64,000 bases of DNA from Actinomadura latina NBRC 106108 (GTDB lineage: Bacteria > Actinomycetota > Actinomycetes > Streptosporangiales > Streptosporangiaceae), in the NCBI RefSeq assembly GCF_001552195.1, contig NZ_BCQS01000003.1:434001-498000 (forward strand), read 5' to 3'. Both the position numbers and the translations under genes were made by a program. Positions 60,320 to 64,000 of this stretch are shown here, in pieces (position 1 is the first letter of the stretch; each line of letters starts with the position of its first letter). The notes beneath the pieces are model-generated. The model was not told the DNA's origin. It saw only the letters and a program-made list of their open reading frames with translations, and ran no database searches.

Positions 60320-61110
60320 GAACCCTCACCCTCTTCCTCGTCGGCCAGGCCGGTCTCCGGGCCGCCGCCCAGGTACAGCTCGCGCACCTTCTGGTCGGCC
60401 AGCACGTCCATGGGCGCGCCGTCGGCGACGAGGTCGCCGCCGGCCAGGCACACCATCCGGCCCACGGTCCTGACCAGGGCGTGGACGACGTGCTCGATCC
60501 AGACGATGCCGAGGCCGCCGGCGTGCAGGTCCTTGATGATCGCGACGAGCTCCAGCACCTCCGGCTCGGTCAGCCCGCCGGCGACCTCGTCCAGCAGCAG
60601 GAGCCGCGGGGACGTCGCCAGCCCGCGGGCCACCTCCAGGCGCTTGCGCTGGAGCAGGGTGAGCCGTCCTCCCGGGGTGTTGGCGAGGTCGGCGAGGCCG
60701 GTGCGGTCCAGCACGTCCATGGCGTGGGCCTGCGCCCGCCGGCCCTTCAGCGCCGCGCCCTGGTACGCGCAGACCAGGACGTTCTCGAACGCGGTCAGAT
60801 GCTCGAACGGCCTCGGCACCTGGTAGGTGCGGCCGACCCCGGCGCGGGTGCGCGCGTGCGGCGGGACGCCCGTGACGTCGCGCCCGCCGAACCGCACCGC
60901 GCCGGCGTCGGGACGCAGGTCGCCCGAGATCATCGCGAACAGGCTGGACTTGCCGGCGCCGTTCGGCCCCACGATGCCGAGGGCCTCGCCCGCCTCGACG
61001 CGGAGCGTCAGGTCCTTGGCGACGGTCACCTTGCCGAAGCTCTTGGTGACGCCGTCCAGGTGGAGGAGCGGCTGCGTCATGGGGGGCTGCGTCATGGGGG
61101 GCTGGGCCAT
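60316..61110 (-). CDS. livG: ABC transporter ATP-binding protein LivG
   Basis: Up to 264 residues. Walker A is Gly-Pro-Asn-Gly-Ala-Gly-Lys-Ser; the Q-loop region reads Val-Gly-Arg-Thr-Tyr-Gln-Val-Pro-Arg-Pro-Phe; Walker B is Leu-Leu-Leu-Leu-Asp-Glu. The ABC signature is atypical (Leu-Thr-Leu-Leu-Gln-Arg-Lys-Arg-Leu-Glu). The N-terminus is a pentapeptide repeat, Met-Ala-Gln-Pro-Pro, Met-Thr-Gln-Pro-Pro, Met-Thr-Gln-Pro-Leu, from 15-bp units (61110-61066), giving three in-frame ATGs. The first shares a base with the livK stop (TGATG). Confidence 0.9.
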   Translation of the reverse strand: MAQPPMTQPPMTQPLLHLDGVTKSFGKVTVAKDLTLRVEAGEALGIVGPNGAGKSSLFAMISGDLRPDAGAVRFGGRDVTGVPPHARTRAGVGRTYQVPRPFEHLTAFENVLVCAYQGAALKGRRAQAHAMDVLDRTGLADLANTPGGRLTLLQRKRLEVARGLATSPRLLLLDEVAGGLTEPEVLELVAIIKDLHAGGLGIVWIEHVVHALVRTVGRMVCLAGGDLVADGAPMDVLADQKVRELYLGGGPETGLADEEEGEGS

Positions 61111-62405
61111 CAGGCGTTGGTGGGCTTGAGGTCGCCGCCGATCGGGACGTCCTTGTTCGCCGTGTTGTCCACGATGACGACGTCCCAGGGGAACTTGTCG
61201 CCCTTGCGCCACTGCCCGCCGACCGGGTGCTGGATCGCGATGCCGGGCTGCGGGCCGGCGGTGAAGTCCAGCTTCCCGCTCATGCACTCGATCTTCATCG
61301 TGCGCAGCTTCGACGCCACCTCGTCGCGGTCCTTCGGGTCGCCCGCGTCCTTGAACGCCTGGACGGCGATCTCGAACAGCGAGTACACCGAGCCGAGCGC
61401 CTGCGTCCACTGCTTGCCGGTGGACGCGGCGAAGTCGTCGGCGAGCTGCTTGGCGCTCCGGCCGTCCAGGACGGACTTGTACGGGTGCGCCGGGCTCCAC
61501 CAGAAGTCGGTGGCGATGTTGTCGGTGAGCTGCCCGAGCGCCTCGGCCTCGGAGGGGAACAGCATGACCTTCGCGACCGTGGCCAGCTTCGGCTTGAAGC
61601 CCTGCTGCCGGGACTGCTTCCAGAACGTCTGGAAGTCCGGCGGGATCGGCGTGCAGGTGAACAGCTCGGCGTCGGAGTCCTTGAACTTGGCGATCTGCGC
61701 GGTGAAGTCGGTCGCGCCGTTCTGGTAGGCGCCGCCGTCGACCGGGGTGTAGCCGGCCTTCTTCATCATCGGGCCGAGGCCCTTGCGGAAGGCGTTGGCG
61801 TCGGTGTCGTTGGGCCACAGCGCCGCGACGTTCTTGCCGGAGACGTCCATGCGGTCCCACATGGGGAAGAAGCAGTCGGCGAACTCCTGCATGCCGAAGA
61901 AGAACAGCGTCGTGTACTTGAAGCCCTCGCCGTCCTTGCCGCCCCGGCCGTGGAACCACGCCTCCCAGGGGGCGATCGTGGTGACGTTCGGGATGCCGTT
62001 GGCCTCGCACTGGTCGGCGACGGGGTTGGTGGTGTCCGGGGTGGACGACCCGACGATCAGGTCGGCCTTGTCGCTGTTGATGAGCTCCCGGGTGACCTCG
62101 GTGGCGCGGTTCGGGTTGGACTGCGTGTCCTTGACGACGATCTCGATCCGGCGCTTCCTGCCGCCGGAGGTGAAGCCGCCCTTGAGCGCGTTCTGGATCT
62201 GCTGGACCACGAAGTTGTCGGCGGCGGCGAACCCGGCGAGCGGGCCCGTCTGCGGGCTCACGTATCCGATCTTGAGGACGTCCGAGGACGAGCTGCCGGT
62301 GCCCTTCAGCCCGCCGCACGCGCTCACCAGCGACCCGCCGCCGAGGACGGCGGCCGTCTTGAGGAAGGAACGGCGGTTCAAACCGCGTGCCGAGATCTCG
62401 CTCAC
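61110..62405 (-). CDS. livK: Tat-type lipoprotein substrate-binding protein of the Liv transporter
   Basis: A 431-residue periplasmic-binding protein (Peripla_BP_6). The signal combines a twin-arginine motif (Asn-Arg11-Arg12-Ser-Phe-Leu-Lys) with a lipobox at Cys30 (Val-Ser-Ala-Cys), so it is folded before export and lipid-anchored. The mature part begins Leu-Lys-Ile-Gly-Tyr-Val-Ser-Pro-Gln-Thr-Gly-Pro-Leu-Ala, the usual ligand-site entry. GTG 62405 is preferred, with AAGGAG six bases upstream; GTG 62423 would add six residues. It is the first gene of the operon. The binding pocket residues do not identify the ligand. Confidence 0.9.
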   Translation of the reverse strand: MSEISARGLNRRSFLKTAAVLGGGSLVSACGGLKGTGSSSSDVLKIGYVSPQTGPLAGFAAADNFVVQQIQNALKGGFTSGGRKRRIEIVVKDTQSNPNRATEVTRELINSDKADLIVGSSTPDTTNPVADQCEANGIPNVTTIAPWEAWFHGRGGKDGEGFKYTTLFFFGMQEFADCFFPMWDRMDVSGKNVAALWPNDTDANAFRKGLGPMMKKAGYTPVDGGAYQNGATDFTAQIAKFKDSDAELFTCTPIPPDFQTFWKQSRQQGFKPKLATVAKVMLFPSEAEALGQLTDNIATDFWWSPAHPYKSVLDGRSAKQLADDFAASTGKQWTQALGSVYSLFEIAVQAFKDAGDPKDRDEVASKLRTMKIECMSGKLDFTAGPQPGIAIQHPVGGQWRKGDKFPWDVVIVDNTANKDVPIGGDLKPTNA

Positions 62406-62482
62406 GCTGAACTCCTTGGTCACGGCCGGGATGGCGAAAGTTGGGGTGACCGTACGAGCCGTTTACGAGAGGAGCAACAGGT

Positions 62483-62501
62483 CGTTCCGAGAGTTCGAAC
62501 G
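62483..62501. promoter_or_regulatory. IclR operator, copy in front of livK
   Basis: CGTTCC-GAGAG-TTCGAACG in the 104-base gap between the IclR gene and livK. All 14 arm bases are shared with the copy at 63375-63393; only the five central bases differ. Confidence 0.8.
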
Positions 62502-62509
62502 CAACTTTG

Positions 62510-63352
62510 CTATGTGGAACGAGACTCTGATGTGGGGCGATACCCGAGCCGCCGGGAGATCTCGGCGGCGGCGCGCCGCAGCGGCGGTTCGACGCGTCCC
62601 GCCAGCGCCTCCACGGACGCGGGCGCGACCGTCAGGTGGACGGCCACGTTGACCGCCGCGATGACCGAGCCCGAGCGGTCGCGCACCGGCGCCGCGAACG
62701 ACCGCAGACCCGGCGCGAGCTCCTCGTCGTTGACCGCGACGCCGCTCTGCCGGACCCTGGCGAGCGCCGCCGTGAGCTGCTCCCGGTTGGTGATCGTCTT
62801 CGGCCCCCGGCGGGCCATGTCGGTGCGGTCGAGGAGCTGGCGCAGCTCCGCCGCGTCCTTGTACGCCAGCAGCACCTTGCCCATCGACGTGCAGTAGGCC
62901 GGCAGGCGCGACCCGACGTGCAGGTTGAGGTCCATGGCCAGCGCGCTGCGCCGTCCGCTGCGCCTGCGGTCGACGTAGACGACGTCGAGGCCGTCGCTCA
63001 GCCCCATGCTGGCCGTGTAGCCGGTCTCGTCCGCCAGCGCCTGGAGCGGCGGGCCGGCGGTGCTCGTGAGCTCCATGGAGTCGATCGCGGCGAACCCGAG
63101 GTCCACCGCGCGCGGGCCGAGGGAGTACTTCCTGGTCTCCGGATCCTGCTGGAGGTATTCCAGCTTGGTCAGCGTGGCGACGTAGCGGTGCGCCGTGCTC
63201 TTGTTGAGCCCGACGGCCCTCGCCAGGTCGGCGACGCCCAGCACCGAGCGGTCGCCGGTGAGGGCGGACAGGATGCGCAGCCCCCGGTCCAGCGAGGCGG
63301 AGAAGGAGGGGTCGGCCGGTATGCGCCGCCTCGGGGGGTGGTCATCGGTCAC
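62510..63352 (-). CDS. IclR-family transcriptional regulator
   Basis: About 280 residues. A winged helix lies near the N-terminus (Leu-Asp-Arg-Gly-Leu-Arg-Ile-Leu, then Leu-Asn-Lys-Ser-Thr-Ala-His-Arg-Tyr-Val-Ala-Thr-Leu). The effector domain contains Leu-Pro-Ala-Tyr-Cys-Thr-Ser-Met-Gly-Lys-Val-Leu-Leu-Ala and Arg-Ser-Phe-Ala-Ala-Pro-Val, both diagnostic. It lies between the liv operon and a divergent aldehyde dehydrogenase, with identical palindromes before both, so it controls both. GTG 63352 is preferred because ATG 63382 lies inside the operator; a TATCCT on the minus strand (63365-63360) could give a near-leaderless message. Confidence 0.88.
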   Translation of the reverse strand: MTDDHPPRRRIPADPSFSASLDRGLRILSALTGDRSVLGVADLARAVGLNKSTAHRYVATLTKLEYLQQDPETRKYSLGPRAVDLGFAAIDSMELTSTAGPPLQALADETGYTASMGLSDGLDVVYVDRRRSGRRSALAMDLNLHVGSRLPAYCTSMGKVLLAYKDAAELRQLLDRTDMARRGPKTITNREQLTAALARVRQSGVAVNDEELAPGLRSFAAPVRDRSGSVIAAVNVAVHLTVAPASVEALAGRVEPPLRRAAAEISRRLGYRPTSESRST

Positions 63353-63374
63353 AGCGGTCAGGATACGGCTTGAT

Positions 63375-63393
63375 CGTTCCATATGTTCGAACG
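63375..63393. promoter_or_regulatory. IclR operator, copy in front of iclR and the divergent dehydrogenase
   Basis: CGTTCC-ATATG-TTCGAACG, with the inverted core CGTTC ... GAACG. It matches the livK-proximal site at every base outside the centre and lies between iclR and the rightward aldehyde dehydrogenase gene. Confidence 0.8.
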
Positions 63394-63466
63394 TTTTTGA
63401 CCGATGGACCCGTGATGGCAATCTTCTAGGCCGTAGCCGGCGACGCGAGCGAGGAGAACGGGCCCC

Positions 63467-64000
63467 ATGGCGGATTGGCGCAAGCCGCGCGTCGGACACT
63501 TCATCGGCGGCGACTGGGCGGACTCCGCCTCCGGGCGCTCGTACCCGAACCTCTCCCCGTGGTCGGGCGAGAAGCTCGGCGAGGTCGCCGCCGGCGACAT
63601 CGAGGACGCCGACCGGGCCGTCGCCACCGCCCACGCGGCGTTCGACGGCTGGGCGCGGACGCTGCCGCACCGGCGCCAGCTGGTCTTCCTGCGCGCGGCC
63701 GACATCCTGGAGCGGCGCGGCGACGAGGTGCTCGCCGCGCTCGCCGCCGAGACCGGCTGCGGCCGCACCTTCGGCGGCGTCCAGCTCGGCTTCGCGATCA
63801 AGCTGCTCCGCCAGGCCGCCCAGCTCGCCTACCGCCCGGCGGGGGAGCTGCTGCCGTCCGACGTCGAGGGCACCACCGCGATGGCCGTCCGCCGCCCCGT
63901 CGGCGTGGTCGCGGCGATAGCCCCGTGGAACGCCTCCCTCACCCTGGCCGGACGGGCGATCATCGGCCCCCTCGCGCTCGGCAACACCGTCGTGCTGAAA
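63467..64000 (+). CDS. Aldehyde dehydrogenase, N-terminal part (runs off the window)
   Basis: 178 codons open to the window end. It starts Met-Ala-Asp-Trp-Arg-Lys-Pro with GAGGAG 11 bases upstream. Phe-Ile-Gly-Gly-Asp-Trp and Pro-Trp-Ser-Gly-Glu are the entry strands, and Val-Ala-Ala-Ile-Ala-Pro-Trp-Asn-Ala-Ser-Leu is the cofactor-binding segment with the conserved Asn. The catalytic Cys lies beyond the edge. It is divergent from iclR across an IclR operator and so probably oxidises an aldehyde in the same pathway as the Liv/amidase operon. It is a second, distinct enzyme from the one at 54703-56166. Confidence 0.88.
   Translation, partial: MADWRKPRVGHFIGGDWADSASGRSYPNLSPWSGEKLGEVAAGDIEDADRAVATAHAAFDGWARTLPHRRQLVFLRAADILERRGDEVLAALAAETGCGRTFGGVQLGFAIKLLRQAAQLAYRPAGELLPSDVEGTTAMAVRRPVGVVAAIAPWNASLTLAGRAIIGPLALGNTVVLK

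Overview
The window is chromosomal DNA of very high G+C content. Its codon use and gene families point to a filamentous actinomycete, most likely of the Streptosporangiales/Actinomadura type. This is inferred from the DUF5753/DUF397 pair, a DUF222-HNH protein, a DUF574-type methyltransferase, Lrp-linked bkd genes, a Sco/PCuAC/DyP copper cluster and secreted polysaccharidases. No rRNA, tRNA, CRISPR array, insertion sequence or phage module was recognised.

Layout. 1-3563: the end of an XRE/DUF5753 regulator with its DUF397 partner, a nested palindromic repeat element, a leaderless DUF222-HNH gene, and a divergent cupin/TetR pair with an operator between them. 3634-9788: a TIGR01777-type SDR protein behind a KstR-like palindrome, a graveyard of AraC and aldehyde dehydrogenase fragments, a ClpC-like unfoldase, a small tyrosine-phosphatase-like protein and a GMC oxidoreductase. 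9979-16406: the phenylacetate pathway (paaZABCDE) read leftward, with divergent paaR and an operator. 16403-20450: a branched-chain 2-oxoacid dehydrogenase (E1 alpha, E1 beta, E2) opposite an Lrp regulator. 20508-24827: DUF574 methyltransferase, acyl-CoA synthetase, SDR, YnfA-like protein and a MerR regulator with a textbook MerR promoter. 24862-27925: an extracytoplasmic copper operon (membrane protein, Sco, PCuAC, DyP peroxidase) with a palindromic operator. 28137-36731: release factor 3, cydABDC and a YwiC-like membrane protein. 36979-40326: secreted rhamnogalacturonan lyase, a broken AA10 LPMO gene and a GH19 chitinase. 40402-45637: a DMT-like transporter, a Tat-exported FAD oxidoreductase, a TetR repressor and a Baeyer-Villiger monooxygenase, with two copies of one operator flanking the tetR gene. 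45854-51090: GH30 plus ricin-type lectin, TetR/MpaB-like pair, and two linked DUF3558-like membrane proteins. 51218-54444: an AraC regulator, a methyltransferase and a SufS-like PLP enzyme in one transcription unit. 54703-64000: an IclR-controlled Liv-type ABC importer, an amidase and aldehyde dehydrogenases, probably for uptake and oxidation of an aromatic amide or related compound. An alcohol dehydrogenase gene there has been reduced to its last 45 codons, and the amidase now reads through them out of frame.

Two themes recur. The first is regulators sitting beside their own matching operators (TetR at 2961, PaaR, MerR, TetR at 43452, IclR). The second is gene decay and local rearrangement: remnants at 4690-5122, 39068-39221 and 56195-56332, plus many short in-frame or stop-codon-straddling tandem duplications of 9, 15, 18 and 23 bp. 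The best candidates for something little described are the SufS-like/methyltransferase/AraC unit, the twin-operator FAD oxidoreductase/BVMO locus, and the IclR-Liv-amidase locus.
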